The notes under the pieces are model-generated. The model was not told where the DNA came from. It ran no database searches and saw only the letters and a program-made list of their open reading frames with translations. This document shows, in pieces, positions 32,388 through 41,259 of a stretch of DNA of 64,000 nucleotides. Source of the stretch: Tabrizicola_A sp964393035 (GTDB lineage: Bacteria > Pseudomonadota > Alphaproteobacteria > Rhodobacterales > Rhodobacteraceae); contig CAYMRX010000002.1 in NCBI GenBank assembly GCA_964393035.1, positions 1 to 64,000 of the forward strand, in the 5' to 3' direction. How positions within the stretch are numbered: the first letter of the stretch is position 1; each line of letters starts with the position of its first letter. The translations under genes and the position numbers were made by a program.

Positions 32388-33707
32388 ATGTCTGACGCTG
32401 CCCACATGCCCGGAACCATGCCCAATGCCTATCAACCGGGCAAAGGCAATCTGTCCAAGGCGGATCAAGAGCTTGTCGCGCGGCGGCAAAAGGCCATGGG
32501 ACCGGCCTATCGGCTGTTTTATGAAACCCCGGTGCATCTGGTGCGCGGCGAGGGCGTCTGGCTTTATGACACCGAGGGCCGCGCCTATCTCGACACCTAT
32601 AACAACGTGGCCTCTGTCGGGCATTGCCATCCGCATGTGGTTGCCGCCATGGCGCGGCAGGCGGGGGTTTTGGCCAGCCATACGCGCTATTTGCACGATG
32701 GCGTCTTGACCTATGCCGAGCGGCTTTTGGCGCATTTTCCGGGTGAGTTGAGCCATGTGATGTTCACCTGCACCGGGTCGGAGGCGAATGATCTGGCCTT
32801 CCGGATTGCGCGCGCCCATACCGGCGGGACCGGGTTCATCGTGACGGAAAACGCTTATCACGGCGTGACTTACGCCATCGCCGGCATGTCGCCCAGCCTT
32901 GGGTCCGGGGTGGATTTGGGCCAGCATGTGCGGGTGGTGCCCGCCCCCGGCACCGGGCCTGACACCGGCGCGGTCTTTGCCGCCGGGGTGGAGGCCGCGA
33001 TCCGGGATTTGCAGCGCCATGGCATCAAGCCCGCCGCGCTGATCGTGGATACGGTGTTTTCCTCAGACGGGGTTTTCACCGCGCCTGCGGGCTTTCTGGC
33101 CCCTGCCGTCGCGGCCATTCGTGCGGCGGGGGGCCTGTTCATCGCCGACGAGGTGCAGCCCGGTTTCGGCCGCACGGGCGAGGCGATGTGGGGCTTTCAA
33201 CGCCACGGGCTCATCCCGGACATGGTCAGTTTGGGCAAGCCGATGGGCAATGGCTATCCCGTCGCGGGCCTTGTGATGCAGCCCCGCGTGATCGAGGCCT
33301 TTGGCGCAAAGGCACGCTATTTCAACACCTTTGGCGGCAATGCCGTGGCGGCCGCAACCGCGATGGCGGTTTTGGAGGTGATTGAGGGCGAAGGGCTGAT
33401 GGCCAATTGCGCCCAAGTGGGCAGCGTCTTTGCCGAGGGCCTGCGGGAGTTGGCAAAACACCATGCGGTCCTTGGCGAGTTGCGCGCTGCGGGGCTGTTT
33501 TTGGGTCAGGACATCGTGGACGAAACCGGTGCCCCGGATGCGGGCCGCGCGGGCCAGATCGTCAACCGCCTGCGCGATGAGGGCGTGCTGATTTCGGCCA
33601 CCGGACCGAAGGGGCATGTGTTGAAAATCCGCCCGCCGATGGTGTTCAGCCATGACAATGTGGCGTTTTTCCTTGAGCGGCTGGAAAAGGTGCTGAAGGC
33701 CGGTTAA
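32388..33707 (+). CDS. Class III PLP enzyme, probable amino-phosphate phospholyase or aminotransferase
   Basis: 439 residues of the class-III aminotransferase fold: LYDTEGRAYLDTYNNVASVGHCHP, TCTGSEANDLAFRIAR, IADEVQPGFGRTGEAMWGFQRHG (PLP Asp), and the Schiff-base Lys in VSLGKPMGNGYPVAG. The YNNVASVGHCHP opening and the QPGFGRTGE motif are also seen in ethanolamine-phosphate and phosphohydroxylysine phospho-lyases. Placed 3 nt after the kinase gene, it could eliminate phosphate and ammonia from the kinase product, giving an aldehyde. The alternative is a simple omega-aminotransferase. Distinguishing them needs structural residue comparison or assays. Confidence 0.8.
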   Translation: MSDAAHMPGTMPNAYQPGKGNLSKADQELVARRQKAMGPAYRLFYETPVHLVRGEGVWLYDTEGRAYLDTYNNVASVGHCHPHVVAAMARQAGVLASHTRYLHDGVLTYAERLLAHFPGELSHVMFTCTGSEANDLAFRIARAHTGGTGFIVTENAYHGVTYAIAGMSPSLGSGVDLGQHVRVVPAPGTGPDTGAVFAAGVEAAIRDLQRHGIKPAALIVDTVFSSDGVFTAPAGFLAPAVAAIRAAGGLFIADEVQPGFGRTGEAMWGFQRHGLIPDMVSLGKPMGNGYPVAGLVMQPRVIEAFGAKARYFNTFGGNAVAAATAMAVLEVIEGEGLMANCAQVGSVFAEGLRELAKHHAVLGELRAAGLFLGQDIVDETGAPDAGRAGQIVNRLRDEGVLISATGPKGHVLKIRPPMVFSHDNVAFFLERLEKVLKAG

Positions 33708-33711
33708 CGCG

Positions 33712-33732
33712 CTGATTTTCGGCGAAAATCAG
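33712..33732. repeat. Perfect palindrome CTGATTTTCG-G-CGAAAATCAG
   Basis: Ten-base arms around one base, 5 nt after the class-III PLP gene and before the convergent puuD-like gene. It shares TTTTCG/CGAAAA with the element at 23489-23503. No T run follows closely; a protein-binding or terminator role is undetermined. Confidence 0.6.
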
Positions 33733-33815
33733 GATCTGGCCGATATATGGCCCGCGTATGGCATCCGTCCCGACGCATGTCCTGAGGGAGCGCGGGCGGA
33801 AGCCCGACCTGCGGA

Positions 33816-35054
33816 TCAGCCCTCAACCCCGCCTTGCCCGGCGGAACGGAACCAGTGGATGATCGCCTCACGCTCGGCCGGTTCCATATAGGACAGGTTC
33901 GCGGGCGGCATGGCATGGGTGATCCCGGCCTGCACATAGATGCGCTTGGCCTCTTGCGCGATCTGGGCGGGGGTTTCCAGGACCACGCCTTTCGGCGGCC
34001 AGGCAAGCCCCTCCCAGCCGGGCTCCGCCGCATGGCACATCGAACAGCGGCCCTGCACGATGCCGACCACATCGTCAAACCCCGCTGCGCTGGCATAATG
34101 CAGCGCAGCCCCGTTCAGCGCGGCCTCCTCAGGCTGGGTGCGCATCGCCGCCGTGGAAAGCCATGCGGTGATGAGAAACAGGATCACCGTCAGGCCAAGC
34201 GTCCAATGCGGGTTGCCCTTGCGGGCGTGGCGGGTGTTGAACCAGTGCCGGATGGTGACCCCCATCAGGAAGACAAGGCTGGCGATGATCCAGTTGTAGT
34301 CCGTGGCAAAGACCAAGGGATAGTGGTTCGACAGCATCAGGAAGACGACGGGCAGCGTCAGGTAATTGTTGTGGGTGGAGCGCTGCTTGGCGATCTTGCC
34401 GTATTTCGGATCGGGGCTGCGGCCTGCGATCAGGTCGGCCACCACCACGCGCTGATTGGGCATGATGATGAAAAACACATTGGCCGACATGATGGTGGCG
34501 GTGAAGGCCCCCAGATGCAGCATCGCCGCCCGGCCCGAAAACACCTGCGTATAAAACCACGCCATACCGACCAGCACGACGAACAGCGCCGCCATCAGCG
34601 CGGTCTGGTTGGCGTTCACGAAGACCTTGCACAGCGTGTTATAGGCGATCCAGCCAAAGGCCAGCGAGGCGATGGAAATCGCGATGGCCTGCGTTTGGGT
34701 CAGCTCCATCACGGCCGGGTCGATCAGGTAAAGCTCGGCCCCGAGGTAATAGACCAAGGCCAGCATGGCAAAGCCCGAAAGCCATGTGGCGTAGCTTTCC
34801 CATTTGAACCAGACAAGGTGATCGGGCATCTGTGCGGGGGCCACCAGATATTTCTGGATGTGGTAAAAGCCACCGCCATGCACCTGCCATTCCTCGCCAT
34901 CGGCACCGCTTGCCAGATTGCGGTCGCGGTGCAGGCCAAGGTCCAGCGCGATGAAGTAAAACGAACTGCCAATCCAGGCGATGGCTGTGATGACATGCAG
35001 CCAGCGCACGGCCAATTCCAGCCATTCGCCCAAGACCATCCAATCATACATCAT
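33816..35054 (-). CDS. puuD: Membrane urate oxidase PuuD-type with a cytochrome c domain
   Basis: 412 residues. The N-terminal ~300 residues contain about eight membrane helices with conserved His and Trp residues (WLHVITAIAWIGSSFYF, TLPVVFLMLSNHYP, MGVTIRHWFNTRHARKG) of the DUF989/PuuD family. The C-terminal ~100 residues hold a haem c site CSMCH (C337, C340, H341) and a Met in HAMPPANLSYM, the cytochrome c-like domain. PuuD-type enzymes oxidise urate to 5-hydroxyisourate and pass electrons to the respiratory chain instead of O2. The LysR gene lies divergent 102 nt away and is the obvious regulator. No other purine genes are nearby. Confidence 0.85.
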   Translation of the reverse strand: MMYDWMVLGEWLELAVRWLHVITAIAWIGSSFYFIALDLGLHRDRNLASGADGEEWQVHGGGFYHIQKYLVAPAQMPDHLVWFKWESYATWLSGFAMLALVYYLGAELYLIDPAVMELTQTQAIAISIASLAFGWIAYNTLCKVFVNANQTALMAALFVVLVGMAWFYTQVFSGRAAMLHLGAFTATIMSANVFFIIMPNQRVVVADLIAGRSPDPKYGKIAKQRSTHNNYLTLPVVFLMLSNHYPLVFATDYNWIIASLVFLMGVTIRHWFNTRHARKGNPHWTLGLTVILFLITAWLSTAAMRTQPEEAALNGAALHYASAAGFDDVVGIVQGRCSMCHAAEPGWEGLAWPPKGVVLETPAQIAQEAKRIYVQAGITHAMPPANLSYMEPAEREAIIHWFRSAGQGGVEG

Positions 35055-35156
35055 CCGTCCCCCTTTGATGGATACGAAAAGCTATACCGGCGCACACCTT
35101 TCTGTTAATCCATTAAATGTCAGATCACTTTCAAGCCACGAAAGAAAATCACGCCG

Positions 35157-36074
35157 ATGTCCTATGTGAACAACATCCGCATGTTCGTCCGTGTCTTTGA
35201 ACTGGGCAGCATGTCGTCTGCGGCACGCGATCAGCGCACCTCGCCCGCCGTGGCCTCGGCCCGGATTTCGGAATTGGAAAAGCATCTGGGGGTGCGGCTG
35301 TTTTCGCGCACCACCCGGTCCTTGCAACCCACCGAGAATGGCCGGATTTTCTATGACGGCGCGCGCAAGGTGCTGGAGGCGATTGATGACGCCGAGTCCG
35401 CGGTGATGGATGTCACGCAAAACCCGCGCGGCACGATCTTTGTCGCGGCCCCCTTGGGCGTCGGGCGGCGGTTCATCGCGCCGCATGTGCCTGCCTTCAA
35501 AGATCTTTATCCGCAGATTGACGTGCGCCTGCGCCTGTCGGACCGCATCATTGATGTCACCACCGAAGGGCTGGATGTGGCCTTCCATCTGGGGGTTTTG
35601 GAGGATTCCACGCTGAAGGTCCGGTTGATCGCCGACTGCCCGCGCGTCCTGTGCGCCGCGCCGAGCTATATCGCCCGGCGCGGCATGCCTGAAGATGGGG
35701 CGGCCTTGATCAACGACAGGCATGATTGTCTGAACCTGCGCTTTCCCGGCGCCAAGGAGTTTCAATGGACGCTGCAAACCCCGGACGGCCCGCGCCGCTA
35801 TGAAATCAGCGGCCCCTTCGAAAGTGATGATGGCGATGTGCTGACCGGCTGGGCGCTTGACGGACGCGGCATCGTGATGAAGCCGATCTTCGAGGTGGCG
35901 GGCCATTTGCGATCCGGCGCCCTGGTGCCGGTGGCCTCGGCCACGCCGCCCCTGCCCACCCAGCTTTCCAGCCTGTCACAGCACCGCCGCCTGAAAGACC
36001 CCAAGGTGACGCTGTTCACCGATTTCATGGCACAGCGCATCCGCGATGAAATCCGCAGGGCAGGCGAGGCCTGA
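35157..36074 (+). CDS. LysR-family transcriptional regulator
   Basis: 305 residues. The N-terminal helix-turn-helix (MSSAARDQRTSPAVASARISELEKHLGVRLFSRTTRSLQPTE) is followed by a periplasmic-binding-protein-like effector domain (GTIFVAAPLGVGRRFIAPHVPAF). The N-terminal motif and lack of C-terminal Cys features make it a standard CrgA/LTTR-type regulator. It is divergent from the puuD-like gene, so a purine-degradation intermediate may be its signal. This is inference. The ATG at 35157 overlaps no other gene. It is convergent with hrpB with only 2 nt between the stops. Confidence 0.87.
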   Translation: MSYVNNIRMFVRVFELGSMSSAARDQRTSPAVASARISELEKHLGVRLFSRTTRSLQPTENGRIFYDGARKVLEAIDDAESAVMDVTQNPRGTIFVAAPLGVGRRFIAPHVPAFKDLYPQIDVRLRLSDRIIDVTTEGLDVAFHLGVLEDSTLKVRLIADCPRVLCAAPSYIARRGMPEDGAALINDRHDCLNLRFPGAKEFQWTLQTPDGPRRYEISGPFESDDGDVLTGWALDGRGIVMKPIFEVAGHLRSGALVPVASATPPLPTQLSSLSQHRRLKDPKVTLFTDFMAQRIRDEIRRAGEA

Positions 36075-36076
36075 GA

Positions 36077-38524
36077 TCAGGTCCCGCGCGGCTTGGCGCG
36101 CAACGTGGGTTCGGCCTCGGTCGGGTCTTCGGGCCAGGGATGGCGGGGGTATTGGCCGCGCATGTCCTTGCGGACATCGGCGTAAGATGTGCGCCAGAAG
36201 CCCGGAATATCCAGCGTCACCTGAATGGGCTTTTGCCCCGGTGACAAAAGCGTGACGCGCAGCGGCTTTCGCGCCTGCCCCACGGTCGGATGGATGGTCA
36301 CGCCGAACATTTCCTGCAAGCGGATTTCGATGCCGGGGTGATCGCCGTCATAATCAATCGGCACGCGGCGGCCCAAGGGCGTGGTGAAATGCGCGGGCAC
36401 GAGGCGATCAAGCTCGGCCTGCTGACCCCAGTCAAGACGCGACAACAGCGCATCATGCAGATCAAGGCTGCGCAGATCGGCCTCGGTTCTCACCTTGCCC
36501 AAATAGGGCAAAAGCCAGCCTTCGGCGCTGGCCAAAAGTGCCTCGTCCCGGCAATCGGGCCAAGTATCCCCGCCCGCGCGCGCCAATTCGATGCGGGCGC
36601 GCAGGCGGCGGGCGGCGGGGGTAAAGGTCAGGCCCATCAGGCGCAAACCGTCCAGCGCGGCGCGGGCCATCGCCTCGGGCGGGGCGTCGGGCCAAGGCTG
36701 ATCGGCAAGGGTGATGGCGCCAAAGCGTTCCTGTTTGCGCGCCAGAATGCGGCCCTCGCGGCGCGACCATTCGCAAATATCTTGCCAAGCAATCTGATCG
36801 GCATAAAGCGCGCGCAACTCCGCCTCGCTCAGCGCGATGGCTTGGCGCACTGCGGCCTCGCGCGCATCGCCATCGAGATCGGTGGCGACGATCAGCCGCG
36901 CCCCCGCCAGCGGCGTGCCCGGCTCCATCGCGGCCCCCTTGCCGCCCGACAAGAGCCAGCGCGGCGCATCCCCCTTGCGGCGCAGGCCGATGCGATCAGG
37001 ATAGGCGAGTGCTGCCATCTGCGCCGCAGACAGATCGGCACGCTCCTCGTGCCCTGCGGCTTTGGCAAGCCGGCGGGCCTCGTCGCGAATCCGGTCCAAG
37101 GCGGGGCGGTTGATGGCCCAAGGGGTCTCAGATTCAAACTTCTTCGGGTCCGCCAGCGCGCGCAGGCGCAAGGTCAGATCGGGCGGCGCGCCTTTCAGCG
37201 GGTCGCGGTCGGCCATAAGGGCTGCCAGGGGGGCGGCCTTTGGCCCGGCAATCGCCAGCATATGGCCAAGGCGGGGGTGCAAGGGCAGCTTGGCCAAGAC
37301 CCGGCCATGGGCGGTGATGCGGCCCTGATCCAGTGCGCCCAACCCCGTCAAAAGCGCGCGCGCCTCGGCCAGGGTGCCGGGATGGAGGGGCGTGAGGAAG
37401 GGCAGATCCTCCGCGCCCCAAAGCGCAAGTTCCAGCGCAAGCCCCGTCAGATCGGTGGCTTCAATCTCGGCGGGGGGGAAGGCCTGCATGCCGCCCTCCT
37501 CGCCACGCGTCCACAGCCGGTAACAGGTGCCGGGGGCGACGCGGCCCGCGCGGCCCCGGCGCTGTTCCGCCTCGGCGCGGGTGACGCGTTCGGTGACAAG
37601 CCGCGACATGCCTGAATTCGGATCAAACCGTGCGCGGCGGGCGCGGCCGCCATCCACCACCACCAGAATATCGGGAATGGTCAGCGAAGTTTCCGCGATC
37701 GACGTCGCCAGCACCACCTTGCGGCGCCCCGCTGCGGCCGGCGCAAGAGCGGCGCGTTGGGCGGCAAATTCCATGGCGCCAAACAAGGGGCGAATGTCGA
37801 AACTCTCGGCCAGCCGCCCGCGCAGCGCGGTTTCCACCCGGCGGATCTCGCCTTCGCCCGGCAGAAAGATCAAAAGACCGCCATCGGCGGTTTCCTCGGC
37901 CGCTTGCAGCACTAGGCTGGCCACGGCCGCCTCATACCGCATCGCGCCATCCACCGGGCGCGGCAGCCAGCGGGTGTCCACCGCAAAAGCACGGCCTTCG
38001 GAGGTGACCATCGGCGCATCGCCCATCAGCGCGGCAACCGGGGCGGCATCCAGCGTGGCGGACATCACCAGAAGCTGCAGATCCTCGCGCAGCGCGGCGC
38101 GGATTTCCAAGGCCAACGCAAGGCCAAGATCGGCGTTCAGGCTGCGTTCGTGAAATTCGTCAAAGATCAGGCACCCAATACCCGGAAGCTCGGGGTCGGA
38201 TTGGATCATCCGGGTCAGGATGCCTTCGGTCACCACCTCGATGCGGGTCGCGGCAGAGACCCTAGCCTCGCCCCGGATGCGGTAGCCGACGGTCTGACCC
38301 ACCGGCTCGCCCAAGGTTTCGGCCATCCGCTCGGCAGCGGCGCGGGCGGCAAGGCGGCGCGGTTCCAGCATGACGATGCGACCTGCGACCTGCCCCATCA
38401 AGGCCAGAGGAACCCGCGTGGTTTTGCCCGCACCGGGCGGGGCCTGCAACACGGCCATCCCGCGCGCGGCCATCGCGGCGGTCAGGGCGGGCAGGGCATC
38501 ATCTATAGGCAGACGGTCAGACAT
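36077..38524 (-). CDS. hrpB: ATP-dependent helicase HrpB
   Basis: 815 residues of a DEAH-box-type RNA helicase. Walker A is APPGAGKTTRVPLAL, motif II is IFDEFHERSL, and motif III is MSATLD. The RecA2 domain shows LFLPGEGEIRR-like and TSIAETSLTIP (motif V), and RRGRAGRVAPGTCYRLW (motif VI). The C-terminal HA2 and HrpB-specific domain is also present (about 340 residues, ending ADVRKDMRGQYPRHPWPEDP). HrpB's substrate is poorly known; it is not the mRNA-processing HrpA. The motif II is DEFH rather than DEAH, which is characteristic of HrpB. The gene is divergent from meaB. Confidence 0.94.
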   Translation of the reverse strand: MSDRLPIDDALPALTAAMAARGMAVLQAPPGAGKTTRVPLALMGQVAGRIVMLEPRRLAARAAAERMAETLGEPVGQTVGYRIRGEARVSAATRIEVVTEGILTRMIQSDPELPGIGCLIFDEFHERSLNADLGLALALEIRAALREDLQLLVMSATLDAAPVAALMGDAPMVTSEGRAFAVDTRWLPRPVDGAMRYEAAVASLVLQAAEETADGGLLIFLPGEGEIRRVETALRGRLAESFDIRPLFGAMEFAAQRAALAPAAAGRRKVVLATSIAETSLTIPDILVVVDGGRARRARFDPNSGMSRLVTERVTRAEAEQRRGRAGRVAPGTCYRLWTRGEEGGMQAFPPAEIEATDLTGLALELALWGAEDLPFLTPLHPGTLAEARALLTGLGALDQGRITAHGRVLAKLPLHPRLGHMLAIAGPKAAPLAALMADRDPLKGAPPDLTLRLRALADPKKFESETPWAINRPALDRIRDEARRLAKAAGHEERADLSAAQMAALAYPDRIGLRRKGDAPRWLLSGGKGAAMEPGTPLAGARLIVATDLDGDAREAAVRQAIALSEAELRALYADQIAWQDICEWSRREGRILARKQERFGAITLADQPWPDAPPEAMARAALDGLRLMGLTFTPAARRLRARIELARAGGDTWPDCRDEALLASAEGWLLPYLGKVRTEADLRSLDLHDALLSRLDWGQQAELDRLVPAHFTTPLGRRVPIDYDGDHPGIEIRLQEMFGVTIHPTVGQARKPLRVTLLSPGQKPIQVTLDIPGFWRTSYADVRKDMRGQYPRHPWPEDPTEAEPTLRAKPRGT

Positions 38525-38576
38525 GGCGCCTTATCGGTGATTGTGCCGCCCTTGTCACCGGGCGGAAAGATGCACT

Positions 38577-38686
38577 CCGCGCGGGGGTATTTGGGCCAAG
38601 ATAAAGGCGGCCTGTTCATCTTGGCAGAAATACCCCGTGGGGGAAGCGGGATGGATACATCCCGCGCGGGGGCGCGAAGCCCCCGT
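38577..38686. repeat. Composite intergenic element: paired REP-like arms and two hairpins
   Basis: A copy of the GGGGGTATTTGGGCCAAGAT-type motif at 38577-38608 faces its reverse complement at 38613-38643 (both arms about 31 nt, ends almost touching). Next come CGGGATG-GATA-CATCCCG (38647-38664) and GGGGGC-GCGAA-GCCCCC (about 38669-38685). The whole lies between divergent hrpB and meaB, so it is not simply a terminator. Confidence 0.7.
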
Positions 38687-38755
38687 TGCTCCGCCTTGAC
38701 CACTGGCGCTGTGCCTTGGCATCGGGCAAAAGAGAGAAAACGGCGTGGGGTGGGC

Positions 38756-39718
38756 ATGATTTCGGCAGAAGCCATTCGGGCGGGCGACAGGCGAGCTTTG
38801 GCGCGGGCGATCACGCTGGTCGAAAGCGCGCGGCCCGATCATCGGACGCAGGCGCTGGCGCTGTTGTCATCTTTGGGGCGCGATCGGCAGGCGTTGCGGA
38901 TCGGGCTTTCCGGCACGCCGGGGGTGGGCAAATCCACCTTCATCGAAGCCTTTGGCAAGCAATTGACCGCCATGGGCAAGCGGGTGGCGGTTCTGGCCGT
39001 GGACCCGTCTTCGGCGCGATCGGGCGGCTCGATTCTGGGCGACAAGACCCGGATGGAGGAGCTTTCCCGCGATCCTTTGGCCTTCATCCGGCCCTCCCCC
39101 TCTCAGGCGCAGATGGGCGGCGTCGCCCGGCGCACGCGCGAGGCGGTGGCGCTGTGCGAGGCGGCGGGGTTCGATGTGGTCTTGATCGAGACGGTGGGCG
39201 TTGGCCAGTCGGAGATCATGGTGGCCGAAATGTGCGATCTTTTCCTTCTCCTTCTTGCGCCTGCGGGCGGGGATGAATTGCAGGGCGTCAAGCGCGGCAT
39301 CATGGAGATGGCGGACCTGATTCTGGTGAACAAGGCGGATGGCGATCTGAAGCCTGCGGCGACGCGTACCTGCGGCGATTATGCGGGCGCGCTTCGCCTG
39401 CTGCGCCGCCGCCCGCAAGACCCGGGCGGCTTTCCCAAGGCGATGATGGTGTCGGCGGTGGAACGCTCCGGCATGGCCGAGGCTTGGGGGGAGATGCAGG
39501 CGCTTGCCGCTTGGCGGCGCGAGAACGGGCATTGGGACGCGCGGCGCGCGGCGCAGGCACGGCATTGGTTTGAAGAAGAAGTCCGGCAGGGTCTGCTGGC
39601 GGCGCTGACGCGGGAACCGGCCAAGGGGATCATGGAGCGGTTGGGCGCCAGCGTGGCCGCGGGGCAAGCCACGCCGGAAGCGGCGGCGGCAGAGATGTTG
39701 GGTCTGATCGGGCGCTGA
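38756..39718 (+). CDS. meaB: MeaB/ArgK-family GTPase (methylmalonyl-CoA mutase chaperone)
   Basis: 320 residues. The G1 loop is SGTPGVGKSTFIEA, followed by AVDPSSARSGGSILGDKTRM, the switch region ETVGVGQSEIMVAEMCDLFLLLLAPAGGDELQGVKRG, and the base-recognition NKAD. These match MeaB, which protects and reactivates B12-dependent methylmalonyl-CoA mutase and gates cofactor loading. ATG 38756 gives the family's usual N-terminus (ISAEAIRAGDRRALARAITLVES); the open frame reaches much further upstream but crosses the repeat element. The mutase genes are not in the window, so this copy is orphan. Confidence 0.9.
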   Translation: MISAEAIRAGDRRALARAITLVESARPDHRTQALALLSSLGRDRQALRIGLSGTPGVGKSTFIEAFGKQLTAMGKRVAVLAVDPSSARSGGSILGDKTRMEELSRDPLAFIRPSPSQAQMGGVARRTREAVALCEAAGFDVVLIETVGVGQSEIMVAEMCDLFLLLLAPAGGDELQGVKRGIMEMADLILVNKADGDLKPAATRTCGDYAGALRLLRRRPQDPGGFPKAMMVSAVERSGMAEAWGEMQALAAWRRENGHWDARRAAQARHWFEEEVRQGLLAALTREPAKGIMERLGASVAAGQATPEAAAAEMLGLIGR

Positions 39719-39770
39719 GGATTAGGCCACGAGTGCCCGCGCAGTTATTGTGCCACGAGTTCCCGCGCAG

Positions 39771-41048
39771 TCATTGGGCCGCGAGTTCCCGCGCGGGCGA
39801 CAGCAGGTTCTCGCTGACCACCGACAGCGCCAGCGCTGCCGCGCCATGCGCCCAAAGAAGATCGCCCCAGGCGTGAATTTCGATCGGCGGGCGCGGGCGG
39901 CCGGTGTGGATCGCCAGTGCCTCCATTTCGGCCAGCGTTTCGGCGGCATAAAGGTAGTCGTAGCGCATCCGGTCACCGGACAGAATGATCAGTTCCGGGT
40001 CAAAGAGGTTCACCACATTCGACAACCCAACCGCCAAATACCGCCCGGCGCGGCGGAAGATCGACCGGGCGGTGGCATTGCCCGCCTTGGCATGGTCGTA
40101 AAGGCTTTCCAGAAGCGTGTTGATTGACAGCGTATCGGTGGCGGGGCGGTTCAGCGCCGTCGTCGCCTCGCGCGCCAAAGCATAGTCGGCGATATAGGCC
40201 TCAAGGCAACCGCGCTGCCCGCAGCGGCAAAGCGCGCCATCCAGTTGCACCTTGGTATGGCCCAGCTCCATCCCCATGCGGCCCGAGCCGCGAAAGATGC
40301 GGTGGTTCATCACGAACCCCATGCCGACGCCATGTTCGATGGTGACCACGGCAAAATCCGACAGCCCGCGACCTGCCCCGAACCACAGTTCGGCCAACGC
40401 CACGAGGTTGGCGTCGTTGTCGATGGTGACGGGCACGCCGACATGGGCGCTGGCGGCGGCGGCAAGCGGCACCGCGCGGTCTTGCAGGACCGAGGACCAA
40501 TGCACCAGCCCTTCGGCCACATCGACAAAGCCCGGCACGCCGATGCCCACGGCGGTCAGCTCACGCGGTGCGATCCCGGCCTTGGCGCAAACCCGCACCA
40601 AAAGCGCCTCGATCGCCTCCAGCAAAGCCTCCAGCGTCATGGCGCCGGGTTGGCGCGGCACGGCCTCATCCGCGATCAGATTGCCCGCGAAATCGACCAC
40701 CACCGCCGTATGCTCGCGATCCGAAAGCTTCATACCCGCGACCAGATGCGCATCGGCCCGCACGCCCAGCGCCACGGCAGGCCGTCCGCGCGGGCTGTCG
40801 GTATCGCGCGGGGCGGCGATTTCCTCGATCAGCCCCGCTTCGATCAATTCGGCACAGATCGTCGTGACAGAGGCGGGCGAGACATCCAGTTCGCGTGCGA
40901 GGGTGACGCGCGGGATATGCCCTGCCGCCCGAATGCGTTCAAAGATCTGCTGGCGCAGGGGGCGCTGATTCTCGGTCAGGGGCGGAATCAGCGGGCCGAC
41001 GCCTTTGCGGCGTTCTGCCCCCTCTGCCATGTCCGCGATCCGCGTCAT
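39771..41048 (-). CDS. xylR: ROK-family repressor of the xylose operon (XylR-like)
   Basis: 425 residues. A winged helix-turn-helix (RPLRQQIFERIRAAGHIPRVTLARELDVSPASVTTICAELIEAG) precedes a ROK sugar-binding/kinase domain with VGIGVPGFVDV, DNDANLVALAELWFG, the GHT motif MELGHTKV, and the zinc motif CRCGQRGCLE. ROK repressors of this type bind xylose and leave the operator. It is divergent from xylF with a 211-nt gap, a textbook arrangement. The family is certain; that xylose is its inducer follows from the adjacent xyl genes. Confidence 0.88.
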   Translation of the reverse strand: MTRIADMAEGAERRKGVGPLIPPLTENQRPLRQQIFERIRAAGHIPRVTLARELDVSPASVTTICAELIEAGLIEEIAAPRDTDSPRGRPAVALGVRADAHLVAGMKLSDREHTAVVVDFAGNLIADEAVPRQPGAMTLEALLEAIEALLVRVCAKAGIAPRELTAVGIGVPGFVDVAEGLVHWSSVLQDRAVPLAAAASAHVGVPVTIDNDANLVALAELWFGAGRGLSDFAVVTIEHGVGMGFVMNHRIFRGSGRMGMELGHTKVQLDGALCRCGQRGCLEAYIADYALAREATTALNRPATDTLSINTLLESLYDHAKAGNATARSIFRRAGRYLAVGLSNVVNLFDPELIILSGDRMRYDYLYAAETLAEMEALAIHTGRPRPPIEIHAWGDLLWAHGAAALALSVVSENLLSPARELAAQ

Positions 41049-41129
41049 TTATTTTATCCCTGAAGAAAAGCAGTCATGGTTTGTACAAATCTCGCCTAAA
41101 TTATGCTGCATCGCGGCGAAAACTAGTGA

Positions 41130-41150
41130 AAACTGTGTCCAACCCAGTTT
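41130..41150. promoter_or_regulatory. Candidate operator between xylR and xylF
   Basis: AAACTG (41130-41135) and CAGTTT (41145-41150) form a perfect inverted repeat spaced by 9 nt. Also here is a direct repeat of GAAAACT (about 41118 and 41127), and a TTGACA hexamer about 20 nt to the right (near 41168). Together they look like the promoter/operator region for the divergent xylR-xylF pair. Confidence 0.5.
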
Positions 41151-41259
41151 GTCCCAGCAAATATATTTTGACAACTGAAATTATTCGGCGCAGCCTGCGA
41201 AGGTATCGGCGAATCCGCCGGACCGGCTTTTGCGGGCCGACATCCATGGGAGGATACAC

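Noticed and set aside
38150..38755. A much longer N-terminus for the MeaB-like GTPase
   Set aside because: The extension crosses hrpB and the repeat composite; the family's standard start is at 38756.
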